Shown here: in pieces, positions 18,361-27,095 of the stretch
Layout: every line of letters starts with the position of its first letter
Numbering within the stretch: position 1 is the first letter of the stretch
From: Streptomyces sp. DHE7-1
Lineage (GTDB): Bacteria; Actinomycetota; Actinomycetes; Streptomycetales; Streptomycetaceae
DNA length: 64,000 bases
Direction of reading: 5' to 3'
NCBI GenBank assembly: GCA_016432725.1
Contig: JACJDG010000001.1
Coordinates: forward strand, 62,001 to 126,000
Notes under the pieces: generated by a model
Database searches by the model: none
Told to the model about the DNA's origin: nothing
What the model saw: the letters and a program-made list of their open reading frames with translations, nothing else
Made by a program: the position numbers and the translations under genes

Positions 18361-18924
18361 TCAGGCGCTGCAGGCAGCGTCATCGTTATAGGTGTCGCAG
18401 ATGGAGAACTGTCCAGAGAACGGGCGCCCTAGGCGGTGCTTGCCGGTTGCACTGACCAGCTTTGATGTGACGGTGATGAGCGACCACTCAGTTTCGATCT
18501 TGATGCTGAGTTTGGCGTTGGAGCCGTCCGGCCACTTGAGCGTGAGACGTTCCCAGGAACGATCGGGGAAGGGAGCTCCGTAGGCCTGCCTAACAGTATG
18601 CGCTTTCAGCATCCGCGAGGTGATCTTCATATCGGCGGGGACTGTCGCTGTCACAACAGTGCAGATGTTCGCATCGCGGCTGCAGACGACTGGTCGGTTG
18701 ACGCTGTCCACATCGATGTCTTCCTGACACTTGACTTGCGGGTCCCCGAAGCAAGCAGTGTCTTTCATTTCATCGAAGCCTGCTGGCTTCTTGATGAGCG
18801 GCGGCCCGCTCGGTGACGACAGCGGCTTAAGAGACCGCGGACTGGGCGGGAGCGGGCGCAGGTGTGGCCCCGCAACCTACGAGGACACGCAGGCCGCGAG
18901 CGCGCCTGCAAGGTATCTGATCAC
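18361..18924 (-). pseudogene. Lipoprotein gene with two compensating frameshifts
   Basis: Starting at GTG 18924 the frame reads VIRYLAGALAAC and stops at TAG. A second frame supplies a lipobox-like VLVGCGATPAPAPAQSAVS. The first frame then resumes as LKPLSSPSGPPLIKKPAGFDEMKDTACFGDPQVKC and runs to 18361. Joined, these give a normal lipoprotein of about 185 residues with a beta-rich domain (PVVCSRDANICTVVTATVP, LTLKWPDGSNAKLSIKIETEW). Either two indels killed it, or the consensus has two errors that cancel. Translation from ATG 18768 would give a cytoplasmic 135-residue fragment. Family not recognised. Confidence 0.6.
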
Positions 18925-19269
18925 AGCGCATATATATGCCGCCCACATCTAGGTGATCAAATCGACATCGATGGCGGCGCGAACGGTCCTCCCCCACCCC
19001 GCCCCAGTCGGCCCCCACCCAGGCCGGGGCTACTTGTACCGCCAGGTCCGGAGGCAACCACCACTCATGCGCTCCCGCGCCATCACCACTGCCGCGCTGC
19101 TCTCCTCGGCCCCTTCCGCCTCTCATTCGGCGACGTCCACACCTACCCCGCCCCTCATGGAGGGACAGCCTGTAACCCACCACCGTGAGGAGCCAAGTCG
19201 GCCCCAAGCGGCCCCCACCGGCCGCCCAGAAGTCACCCACGCTGCCAAGGACCAGCCAACCTGACCAGC

Positions 19270-19620
19270 TCACCCACCCGAACAAGCGGCCCGGTAGACG
19301 GCAATGAGGACGGTGAGGCGCGGGTTGAACCCCTCTGCCTCCTGCAGGGCCAGATCGGGCATCGGGTCGTCGACGGCATAGCCGAGGGCGGGGCACCCGG
19401 TGACGTGCCCGCGCAAGGCGTCCAGGTGATCGAGGAGAGCAGCGCGGCGCGCCTGCTCGGGGTTCAGCGAGCGCAGCCATGCGAGGCGTTCCGCCGTGGT
19501 CTCGGGGCGCGGGGGCAGATCGCGACGGATACCGTCGGCCCGCTGGGTGAGGATGTTCCACACGGGCATGCGCAGCGCCGCGACCAGTTTGTCGGGTGCG
19601 GCCTCCACGGTGGGCGTCAT
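19270..19620 (-). CDS. Hypothetical soluble helical protein
   Basis: 116 residues from ATG 19620, preceded by GTGGGGAAC. It looks almost entirely helical: LVAALRMPVWNILTQRADGIRRD, ERLAWLRSLNPEQARRAALLDHLDALRG, and a C-terminal LTVLIAVYRAACSGG. A central short Cys/Pro segment (GHVTGCPALGYAVDDP) stands out. No membrane span, signal or catalytic motif. Codon use is typical of real Streptomyces genes, which supports coding. Function unknown. Confidence 0.6.
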   Translation of the reverse strand: MTPTVEAAPDKLVAALRMPVWNILTQRADGIRRDLPPRPETTAERLAWLRSLNPEQARRAALLDHLDALRGHVTGCPALGYAVDDPMPDLALQEAEGFNPRLTVLIAVYRAACSGG

Positions 19621-19960
19621 GTTCCCCACAGTCGCAGCGGCGACTGACAGTGCGGTGCACCCCGGGCACCAGGTCAGTCGTCCGTGGTGCGCCGATGGTG
19701 CAGTCGGCTCAGCCGTGCGTTCCTGAGCATCGGCGGCCGGAGCGTCACGGGTGAGGACATCGACGAGGTGTATGGCAGCTCCTCGAGGAGCTGCCGTACA
19801 CCTGAACGGACACCGGGGCCAGCCCCCGGTGAGACAAGCCCCTCCGAGCGCTCGAGGTGCCGCAGGCAGGCGCGGGCCCTCGCCTGCTGCTCCGGCCGGG
19901 CTGCAGCGGGCAGCGCGGGCTACAGGGCGGCGGCCGTGAAGCGGGGCGTTGAGGTGGACG
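19621..19960. other. 340-bp intergenic stretch with one long palindrome
   Basis: No gene seen. It contains an inverted repeat at 19768-19784 / 19785-19801 with one T-G wobble in 17 positions and almost no loop, which could act as a terminator or cruciform. Confidence 0.55.
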
Positions 19961-20389
19961 CTAGGCGGTCTTGCAGTACGCGCCGATGGCGGTGTTGATC
20001 TGCTTGGCCTCGGCCGGGCTCACGGTGTGCGTGCCGTTGCTGAACCGGGCCTGTGCGACGTCGTCGACCTTCGGCGATTTGCCGTTGATGGCGGAGCACT
20101 GGTTACGGGTGTTGTTGATGGCCTTGTCGGGGTCGGCGACCAGGGCGGGGTTCACCTTGCGCAGTGCGGCCAGCAGGTCGGTTCGGGCCTGCCCGGTGGG
20201 CGCGGCCGGGATGCCGGCGACGGCGAGCGGATTGGACGCCTTCGATGCGGTGGGCGAGGCCTTGGTCGCGGTGGCCGAGGGGGTCGGCGTCTTGGCGGGC
20301 TTGGTGCTGCTGTCGTCGCTGCTGCCGCACGCGGTGAGCGTGGCGGCGAGGGCGAGGGAGGCGAGCGTGGTCATGGTGGCGCGGTTCAT
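19961..20389 (-). CDS. Small lipoprotein
   Basis: 142 residues from ATG 20389 (GTGGGGACCAG upstream). It has a type II signal peptide with lipobox LTAC (MNRATMTTLASLALAATLTACGSS), so it should be lipid-anchored outside the membrane. A Ser/Thr/Lys/Ala-rich linker (about 22-55) leads to a helical domain: GQARTDLLAALRKVNPALVADPDKAINNTRNQCSAI, then AEAKQINTAIGAYCKTA with two Cys. Similar lipoproteins are widespread in Streptomyces with no known role. It has its own transcription unit, 238 bases from the next gene on this strand. Confidence 0.85.
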   Translation of the reverse strand: MNRATMTTLASLALAATLTACGSSDDSSTKPAKTPTPSATATKASPTASKASNPLAVAGIPAAPTGQARTDLLAALRKVNPALVADPDKAINNTRNQCSAINGKSPKVDDVAQARFSNGTHTVSPAEAKQINTAIGAYCKTA

Positions 20390-20626
20390 CTGGTCCCCAC
20401 GGTGGTGCTGATAGTTCGCGTGATGCGACTCGCGAAAGGGCCAGATGGTTGCACGGTACATACGTATGCCGTCGAGGGTGTGCCTGGGGTCTTCCGTCAG
20501 GGCACCGCACCGGCGGAGCTCGCATGTACGCGGTCTGGCAGCGGGTGGGCCTCCGGTGCAGGGGAAGCCCACCCGTGGAACGCAGGCCCTTATGGGCCGG
20601 TGCCAGCTACTGCCGCCGGTAGGGGA

Positions 20627-21109
20627 TCAGTGCCGGTGTCCGCGGTGGTGGCGGCCCCAGGAGACGTCGTCGATGAAACGGCCGCGGTCGTTGCGCAGGG
20701 TAGCGGTGTCGTAGTCGTTGTTCCACACGTACGCCCGCCGGTCCTGGAACACGTCGGTGCGGGTGTCGCGTCCGACGCCGGTGTGCACGCGGACCGTGGA
20801 CCGGCCGTCCAGGCGGAGGTAGCGGAAGGTGTAGGTGTGGCCGTCCGCGTCCCGGAGGGTCCAGCCGTTCAGGTTCACCGCCCGGCGGGTGGAGTTGGTG
20901 ACGTCCACCCACTCCTGGTTCAGCGACCAGTTCGAGCGGTCATCCCGGCCCGGGGAGTCATACCGCACCTGGGAGATGTACACCGCCGCGTGCGCGGGGC
21001 CCGGGTAGTGGTGGTCGGCAGCCGTAGCGGGCAGCGTCACCGCGCCCACGGCGGCGGCCGCCACGGCGGCGACGGCGGTCAGGCGACGGACGGAGGAAGC
21101 AGCGGACAC
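20627..21109 (-). CDS. Secreted lamin-tail-domain protein
   Basis: 160 residues from GTG 21109 with an AGGGGGA ribosome site. An ATG further up would add a non-signal leader. The signal peptide is SVRRLTAVAAVAAAAVGAVTLPATA. The mature domain shows the lamin-tail signature: AVYISQVRYDSPGRDDRSNWSLNQEWVDVTNSTRRAVNLNGWTLRDADGHTYTF, later RAYVWNNDYDTATLRN. Bacterial lamin-tail domains are extracellular immunoglobulin-like modules, often on nucleases or surface proteins. Here the domain is alone, as is common in Streptomyces. The molecular role is unknown. Confidence 0.9.
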   Translation of the reverse strand: MSAASSVRRLTAVAAVAAAAVGAVTLPATAADHHYPGPAHAAVYISQVRYDSPGRDDRSNWSLNQEWVDVTNSTRRAVNLNGWTLRDADGHTYTFRYLRLDGRSTVRVHTGVGRDTRTDVFQDRRAYVWNNDYDTATLRNDRGRFIDDVSWGRHHRGHRH

Positions 21110-21516
21110 AGGGTCCCCCTTCGTGCGCACACCCCAGTGTCCGGCCACGACGCTTGAAGCCGCCGGCCCGCGGGGTGTGTTGTGCTGATGTGCGGCCGGC
21201 CGGCCGCACACCCACACCCTGCATCCCCGATCTTCACAATGCGGGGAACATGCGCATGCGATGACGAATCCACCGAATCCCTGTGACACTCGCATGTAAC
21301 GACCATCTACGCCCGGAACGCACCACCTTGACGAGCCCTCAGACACAGATGCCGCGAAATTACGGGCCTGAGGCAACCATCCGACGCAGGCCGCAGCCCG
21401 CCACCGTGATCGCGTTCACCCGAAAGTGAGTAACAGACACAGGCAGGCATTGCCGACTCGAGGGCTGACGGGCCCGCCCCGGCCCTTCGGTGCCCTGGAA
21501 GGATCGGAAGGGTTAC

Positions 21517-21615
<99 letters not shown>

Positions 21616-21749
21616 CCTGCTCCCGGTCGCCGATGCTGACCGGCCGCCGTTCACGAGACCCACTGTGGCAGCATCCGCTGACCCCGCCCTGACACGATGC
21701 TGTCCTCCCCTGAGCACATCACCAGCCGTCCATTCCGGGAGCACACGTC

Positions 21750-22239
21750 ATGAGCGATCCGGCCGAGTACGGGCGCGGGCTCGTACCCGTGCAGTACCAC
21801 CAGTTCCAGATCAACGACGAGGACGGCCCTGGCGGCCCCGCACCCACAACGGACTGCTCGAGGTCCAGGACGGCATCGCCACCGTCCACACCGGCATCCA
21901 CACCGCAGACGTCGACGTCACCGTCACCGTCACCCTGCACACCGATCCCGAAGGCGCCGAATGGGACGACATCGTCGAGGTGTCCCTGCACTCGGTGTCC
22001 GGGGAGCTGATGGTGCGCGGCCTGATGGACGACCTGGACGAGGAGCTGCCGGTCCTCTCCTTCGACGGACCCGGCGACTATCGGCTTCGCATCCATGCCC
22101 GCGGCCGCGACACCGCCATCGACCTCGCCCCCGACGAGGTCACCGAGTACTACCTCATCCAGGTGTGGCCGGCACCCCGCACGACGCCAGGGTGCTGCGC
22201 CAGACGGACAGCTACGGCGCCACCGTACGAACAGGCTGA
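21750..22239 (+). pseudogene. Conserved hypothetical gene with two frameshifts
   Basis: ATG 21750 opens MSDPAEYGRGLVPVQYHQFQIND. After about 21830 the coding continues one frame over (NGLLEVQDGIATVHTGIHTADVDVTVTVTLH..LSFDGPGDYRLRIHARG..EYYLIQVWPAP). After about 22180 it shifts again (HDARVLRQTDSYGATVRTG, stop at 22239). The joined 162-residue product is a beta-rich protein of a kind seen in Streptomyces with no assigned role. Both shifts are equivalent to one lost base. Dead, or a consensus error. Confidence 0.65.
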
Positions 22240-22376
22240 CCACCAGCCGAGGCAACGCGCACCGGACGCCAGGTGATCTGGCGCTCGAAGACGGACACGG
22301 CATCCGCCGCGTCTATCCGCTCCCTCAAGGGCAGAGTCTGCAGCAGCGCCCGCCCTTGAAACGCCCCGGCGTGCCC

Positions 22377-22853
22377 GTGAACGTGCTCAGCGAAGCACAG
22401 ACGAAGGCACTCAGCCGGGTGCTCGTCTGCGCGATCCGACAGGTGGACGCGTGCAACGATCGTGCGATGAAGAGTCCTGATCCCTCGTTCTCTCGGCGCT
22501 TGCTGATGGAGGCGTTGACCGTGCTGGCAGCCGATCCCCAGACCCAGATCACTTGGCTGGCCCGGCACAGCGTGGTGACGGATGAGATCGCCCTGGACTT
22601 CGATCACGCCTTTGGCATGGCCGAGGTCCTGGCGGAGGAGGGCTATCTCGATCGCGGGGTCCTGCCCGACTTGCGGGAAATCGACGCCGTCCTCAGCGAG
22701 ATGAGCGGTCCCGAGAACGCTGATCGGTGGACGAAAGACGCGTTGCACGTCGATGAAGGGTGGACTCGCGCCCGGCGACTGGCCCGGCGGGCTCTCGTTG
22801 CCGAACTGGGCAAATGGCAGCAGCCGTTGCCGGAGATCACCGTTGCCCGGTGA
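22377..22853 (+). CDS. Conserved hypothetical helical protein
   Basis: 158 residues from GTG 22377. GTGs at 22371 and 22383 are equally possible, and no strong ribosome site is visible. Soluble and helical, with acidic patches: LSRVLVCAIRQVDACNDRAMKS, LLMEALTVLAADPQTQITWLARH, FGMAEVLAEEGYLDRGVLPDLREIDAVLSEM, and a basic ARRLARRALVAELGKWQQ near the end. No motif is recognised. The continuous frame and codon use support a real gene. It sits between two broken hypothetical genes. Confidence 0.65.
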   Translation: MNVLSEAQTKALSRVLVCAIRQVDACNDRAMKSPDPSFSRRLLMEALTVLAADPQTQITWLARHSVVTDEIALDFDHAFGMAEVLAEEGYLDRGVLPDLREIDAVLSEMSGPENADRWTKDALHVDEGWTRARRLARRALVAELGKWQQPLPEITVAR

Positions 22854-23014
22854 CGGTTTCGCTGTTCGCACACCGGTCCAGCGGTCCGGGTATCACCAGA
22901 TCGGGCAACGGACTTCGCAGCAACGGCTTCCCTCACCTGACGAACTGAGCACGTGCGGGCGCGCCTTCTGGCCACTACTCGCAGGTAGCGGTGCGAGAGG
23001 GCTGCTTGCGGAGG

Positions 23015-23339
23015 ATGATCGCGATCGTGTTCGGCGAAGACATGCCCAGCTGTGTGCGGTGGGAAATCCTGATGCACGAGCCATTCAGCGACGTGTGGAT
23101 CTGCAAAGACCTCGGCCGCGCCACCACCGACGCGGATCCCGCTGAGCTGGGCCGGACTCTTCTCGCCGCATACCTCGCGGGCCGCGACAGCCAGGGCGAA
23201 ATGCTCCGCGTCGACGTCCGCGCCGACAACGGCAGCCAGAGCGTCATCACCCGCGGCCCACCTCACCCGCCCCGACTGGACAGCGAACCCGGCCATCTGC
23301 CAGGCCCTGCCCGCCTACCTCCGCGGCACCCTCGCCTGA
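23015..23339 (+). pseudogene. Small hypothetical gene, frameshifted near its end
   Basis: The frame from about 23015 reads MIAIVFGEDMPSCVRWEILMHEPFSDVWICKDLGRATTDAD..LGRTLLAAYLAGRDSQGEMLRVDVRADNGSQSVIT. It then shifts at about 23252 into AAHLTRPDWTANPAICQALPAYLRGTLA with its stop at 23339. Without the shift the product would be about 108 residues. The exact start is uncertain (ATG 23015 or 23040). It looks like a small Streptomyces hypothetical protein of unknown role. Confidence 0.55.
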
Positions 23340-23356
23340 CCCCGCCAGCACCTACG

Positions 23357-23743
23357 TCAGTGACAGTGGAAACGGCGTTCTCGCCCTGGCATTGAAGCGC
23401 ACATTTCGCGTACCGATTCCGCACGAACGCCAACCACCCGACAGGCTTCCGGAGGCCAAGGCCCACTGCACGGGGCCGGGTCCAGCGGACCAGTTCCTCG
23501 GCTGACGGTGCGCTCGCACCAGTCGCAGACCACTGCCGCCTGGGCTCCCGCGGCCTCAAGGACACCGGCTGCCTTCTGGGCGGCTTCGAGCCAGTCGGGT
23601 TCTGTGACCGCCACGGGCGCACTGTCCGGCCTGAGCTTGCTGTTCCACAAGCTCAGGCCGGTGACCGTTCGGATCGCATGGATCGCCTCCGTCTTCCGGT
23701 CTCCTGACTCCGTCAGCAGGACTCGAAGACCTGGTTCTTCCAC
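23357..23743 (-). CDS. Ribosomal L7/L12 C-terminal-domain-like protein
   Basis: 128 residues from GTG 23743 with a GGGAGG ribosome site. Residues about 5-70 (LRVLLTESGDRKTEAIHAIRTVTGLSLWNSKLRPDSAPVAV..WLEAAQKAAGVLEAAGAQAAV) align with the C-terminal domain of ribosomal protein L7/L12: the GDRKIEVIKAVREITGLGLKEAK pattern and the closing AAL.AAGA. A CDWCERT segment adds a possible metal-binding CxxC. The flexible L12 N-terminus is absent. Stand-alone copies occur in Streptomyces and may bind translation factors (inference). A 17-bp inverted repeat lies upstream. Confidence 0.75.
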   Translation of the reverse strand: MEEPGLRVLLTESGDRKTEAIHAIRTVTGLSLWNSKLRPDSAPVAVTEPDWLEAAQKAAGVLEAAGAQAAVVCDWCERTVSRGTGPLDPAPCSGPWPPEACRVVGVRAESVREMCASMPGRERRFHCH

Positions 23744-23827
23744 ACGCCCTCCCAGCAGCCTCAGGATCGACCGAGTTCCCTCGCCGGTAGGTTCGCGCCC
23801 GCGCCGAGGCGCAAGCCGGCGATGTGA

Positions 23828-23879
23828 TGAGGTGACGTGACGCGGCCAGAGCTGTTCGTTTTCGCGTCACGTCACCTCA
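23828..23879. promoter_or_regulatory. 17-bp perfect inverted repeat between divergent genes
   Basis: TGAGGTGACGTGACGCG at 23828-23844 is exactly inverted at 23863-23879, 18 bases apart. It is 85 bases upstream of the L7/L12-like gene and about 170 bases upstream of the basic winged-helix gene at 24050. That position suits a shared operator better than a terminator, because both genes point away from it. Confidence 0.55.
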
Positions 23880-24049
23880 CGGCGCATCTTGCTACGAATC
23901 CCGCCGCCGCGTGGTGGTAACCACCGTGGGGACAGGCAGCGCGACGATCTCCGCTCGCACCGTGAGGGTGGTGACCGTGCGGAAGAGCAACTCTCGCTCT
24001 CTCGTAGTGGCTAGCATCCGGCAGCAACAACCAGGCAAGGAGTGTGGTC

Positions 24050-24976
24050 GTGGCCGACGAGCCCGCGAAGACGCCCATCCAGAACAAGTACGCCCAGAGT
24101 TACGCCGATGACCTCGCGGCCAACCGCGAGGAGCAGAGCGAGGTCACCGCGCAGATCTCCGGTCTGCAGGAGCGCTTGGAGCAACTCAAGGCGGAGGAAG
24201 CCTGGTTGGCCCAGGCGCAGGGCAGTTTGCCGGGGGCTGCGGTGTCGGGCGTGCCCGAGGCGCGACCGGCCACCGGGGCGGCCGAGGCTCCGCAGGGGGC
24301 CGCGGCCGAGCAGGCCGACACCTCCGCACCGGCCGGGGAGGCCGCCGATGCGGCCCAGGTTCCGCAGCAGCGGCGGGACCAGCTGGTGAAGGAGGCACAA
24401 CCCGAGCGACCTGCCAGGAAGAGGGTCGCAGTCAAGAAGACGGCCCCGGCGAAGAAGACCACGGGCCGGAAGACCGCCGAGAAGGCCGCCACCAGGATCA
24501 CGGCGAAGAAGGCGTCGGCCGAGCCGGTGGAGAAGGCCGCCGCGAAGAAAACGTCGGCCGAACCGGCGAAGAAGACCGCCGCGAAGAAGGTGTCGGCCGG
24601 GAAGGTCCCGGCCCAGCAGGCCGCCGCCACTAATAGGGCGTCGGCGGGAAGGGCCGCGGCCGAGAAGAAGTCGGGGCCGCCGCTGTGGCAGCTCATCCTG
24701 GACATCCTGCGCAAGACCCCAGGACAGCCGTACGTGGCCCGCGAGGTCCACGACCAGCTCACGCAGGACCACCCCAGTCGAAAAACATCCGCCCAGACGG
24801 TGCGCAACAACCTGCAGACCCTCGTCCAGAAGGGCCTCGCCGAGAAGTCCCGCCAGCAGGGGAACGTGATGTACACCGCCTACGCAGACACCGCAGCGAA
24901 TGCGGTATCCGCTGCGGACGGCACCGCAGACGGCAAGGCCGATCAGGCTCCCGAGAAGGTTCCGGCGGAGGTCTGA
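24050..24976 (+). CDS. Coiled-coil / histone-H1-like Lys-Ala-rich protein with C-terminal winged helix
   Basis: 308 residues from GTG 24050, seven bases after AAGGAG. N-terminal helix YAQSYADDLAANREEQSEVTAQISGLQERLEQLKAEEAWL is a short coiled coil (about 12-55). An Ala/Pro linker leads to about 100 residues of KKTAPAKKT-type repeats like histone H1 and bacterial nucleoid proteins (about 120-205). The end (LWQLILDILRKTPGQPYVAREVHDQL..TVRNNLQTLVQKGLAEK) is a winged helix. The likely role is DNA binding or compaction with sequence-aware contacts, homodimerising through the coil. Cytoplasmic; no operon partner. Confidence 0.85.
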   Translation: MADEPAKTPIQNKYAQSYADDLAANREEQSEVTAQISGLQERLEQLKAEEAWLAQAQGSLPGAAVSGVPEARPATGAAEAPQGAAAEQADTSAPAGEAADAAQVPQQRRDQLVKEAQPERPARKRVAVKKTAPAKKTTGRKTAEKAATRITAKKASAEPVEKAAAKKTSAEPAKKTAAKKVSAGKVPAQQAAATNRASAGRAAAEKKSGPPLWQLILDILRKTPGQPYVAREVHDQLTQDHPSRKTSAQTVRNNLQTLVQKGLAEKSRQQGNVMYTAYADTAANAVSAADGTADGKADQAPEKVPAEV

Positions 24977-24991
24977 CCCGCGCTACGGCCC

Positions 24992-25041
24992 GCCCGGGCA
25001 CCCGCGACAGCCTGCGGGCCGAGCGCTTCAGGTGCCCGGGC
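24992..25041. terminator. Inverted repeat between convergent genes
   Basis: GCCCGGGCACC at 24992-25002 and GGTGCCCGGGC at 25031-25041 flank a 28-nt loop, between the ends of the 24050 gene and the surface-protein pseudogene. A bidirectional terminator is plausible. Confidence 0.55.
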
Positions 25042-25113
25042 AGCATCACGGCGCGCGGCGATGGCCCCGGCCCCGGGCCGGCGGCCACGTTGCTCTGCCC
25101 GTCCGGCGGGTGG

Positions 25114-26345
25114 TCACTGGCTGTCGGAGGCGTGCGGGTGGCGGCGCCGGCGGGATCCGGCCATACCGCGCCGCCTCCGGCGGCCACCAGGACGCCGCCC
25201 GCGCCGATCAGCCAGGGGGTGCCGGATGAGCCGGTGTGGGCGAGCTGCGCGGTGGGCGTGACCGGCCGGTGCGGCGCGGGCGTGGCCGGGGGTGGTGTGG
25301 TGGCCGTCGGGCGGGTGGGGGTCTTGGTGTCGGCGAGGATGACGGCGGTCCAGGCGGCGGGGGCGGCGGTGAAGCGCTGGGGTGTGGCGTCGGCCCGGTA
25401 GCCGTCCGGTGCGGTGGTCTCGCTGGCCCAGTACGGGGTGCCGTTCCTGGCGTTCACATCGAGTTTGATCCTGGCGGTGCCGTCCTTGCCGGTGGTCAGT
25501 CGGGCGATCTCCTTGCCCCGGGTGTGCGTGCCGGACGTGTCGGGGGTGTCGGCGTTGATGGTGATGACCGCTCCGGGCAGTGGCTTGCCCGTCGCCTTGT
25601 CGGTCTTCTTCACCAGCAGCTCCCCGGGGCATGAAGGGGTCGATGACGGTGAGGGAGTTGGCGGCCGCCTGCGTGCCCTCGGTGATGGTGATGTCCTGGT
25701 CCGGTACGCGCTCGTGCACGCGGCTGCCGGTGTCCGTCTCGCGGAGCCGGTAGACGCCCGGCTCGATGCCGACGAAGACCAGGGTGCCGTCGGCGCGGTG
25801 ACGCCTTCGGCGACGACGCGGCCGCTGCCGTGGTCGATGAGCTGGAAGGCGGCGCGGGCCAGGCGGTCACCGCCCGGGTCCTGCTCGTGGATGGTCGCCT
25901 CCGGGGCGGCGGTGACCTTGATGGCGGCGCCCGCGCTCCCGGTGGTGGTGTCGCCGGCCAGCAGCATCCGCTGTGCCCCGCTGTCGCGGGAGGGTGAGGA
26001 TCTTCAGACCGGAGCCGGGCAGGTCCTCGGCGGTGGCGCGGACGATGGCCGCGCCCTTGGTGGCGGCGGTGAACTCCCAGTCGGCGGTGCCATCCGGACC
26101 GGTGGTGACCCTGCTCACCATGCTCCCCTGTCTCGGTGAGGGCGGCCGTCACTCCGGGAACGTGGGCGCCGGAGAGCTGGGCGGTGACCGTGACGGTGAC
26201 CGTCACCTTCGTCCCGGCCAGCGTCTGGGACGCCTTCGGGGTGACGGTCAGCCGGTAGGGGCCCGCGTACGTGCGGGCCTCGGCCAGGTAGCGGTGCGCC
26301 GTCGTTCGGGCGGACGCGTCCACCTGCGGGTAGGCCAGACGCTGC
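25114..26345 (-). pseudogene. LAxTG sortase-anchored SpaA/Cna-B-type surface protein, broken
   Basis: Pieces of one surface protein occur in order from 26345 down. They are a beta domain (YRLTVTPKASQTLAGTKVTVTVTVTAQLSGAHVPGV), VTTGPDGTADWEFTAATKGAAIVRA, DRLARAAFQLIDHGSG, HERVPDQDITITEGTQ and a SpaA-type domain (LLVKKTDKATGKPLPGAVITINADTPDTSG). Last come the sorting signal LAHTG, a hydrophobic helix (LIGAGGVLVAAGGGAV) and a basic RRRRHPHASDSQ tail. LAxTG is the motif of class E sortases. About five frame changes separate the pieces, and the N-terminus ends where IS sequence begins. Not functional as read. Confidence 0.8.
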
Positions 26346-26381
26346 CTGCCCGGACGCGGCGGGCGGCTACGCCGGCCCGGA

Positions 26382-27095
26382 GTGACCGAGTCGCAGTTCG
26401 CCAGGCTGGTGGCGTTGGTTCGGCGTCGGGGCGATGACATGCAGCGCGGCCGGCCGTGGCGGCTACCTCTGGCGGACCGGGTGTTGCTGGTGGCGACGTA
26501 CTGGCGCGCGAACCTCACGTTGCGGCAGGTGGCCCTATTGGTCGGGGTCTCGAAGTCGGCGGCCGACGGCATCCTCGACCACCTTGCACCTCTGCTGGCC
26601 ATCTCGCCGGCCCGCCGGCCGCGCAGGGACACCGTCTACATCGTGGACGGCACCCTGGCACCTACCCGCGACCGAAGCATTGCCGCCTCGAGCAAGAACT
26701 ACCGCTACTCGACCAACTTGCAGGTCGTCATCGACGCCAACAGCCGACTGGTCGTGGCGATCGGCTTGCCGTTGCCCGGCAGCCGCAACGACTGCCGGGC
26801 TTTCACCGAATCCGGCGTCGATCGCGCCTGCCGCGGCGCACCTACCATCGCCGACGGCGGCTACCAGGGAACCGGCCTTCTCATCCCGCACCGCGAACGA
26901 CGAGGTCAGACGCACCTCAGCCCTCACCAGGAAGCGGAGAATGCCATTCACCGCCGAGCGCGGGCACGCGTGGAACACGCCCTGTCGCGGCTGAAGAACT
27001 GGAAAATCCTGCGGGACGGCCGGCTCAAGGGCAACGGCGTTCACCAAGCCACGCTCGGCATCGCCCGGCTCCTCAACCTGGCCCTCACCGGATAA
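26382..27095 (+). CDS. IS5-family (DDE_Tnp_4-type) transposase
   Basis: 237 residues from GTG 26382. The N-terminal helix-turn-helix (LTLRQVALLVGVSKSAADGILDHLAPLL) is followed by a DDE core: first Asp in DTVYIVDGTLAPTRD, second in APTIADGGYQGTG, and Glu in RARVEHALSRLKNWKILRD. The frame is unbroken and near full length for this Streptomyces group (250-270 residues), so a short N-terminal truncation is possible. I could not find matching inverted repeats, so the element ends are not defined. It abuts and presumably truncated the surface-protein gene. A remnant of the same family is at 56830-57113. Confidence 0.88.
   Translation: MTESQFARLVALVRRRGDDMQRGRPWRLPLADRVLLVATYWRANLTLRQVALLVGVSKSAADGILDHLAPLLAISPARRPRRDTVYIVDGTLAPTRDRSIAASSKNYRYSTNLQVVIDANSRLVVAIGLPLPGSRNDCRAFTESGVDRACRGAPTIADGGYQGTGLLIPHRERRGQTHLSPHQEAENAIHRRARARVEHALSRLKNWKILRDGRLKGNGVHQATLGIARLLNLALTG

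Noticed and set aside
19069..19264. Small frame starting MRSRAITTAALLSSAPSASHS, signal-like
   Set aside because: The hydrophobic core is too short, the rest is low-complexity Pro/Thr/His, and the ribosome site is too far away. At best a relic of a secreted-protein gene.
22453..22462. AACGATCGTG resembling the XRE operator
   Set aside because: Single, imperfect and inside a coding region; a short motif is expected by chance. The same applies to 29296.
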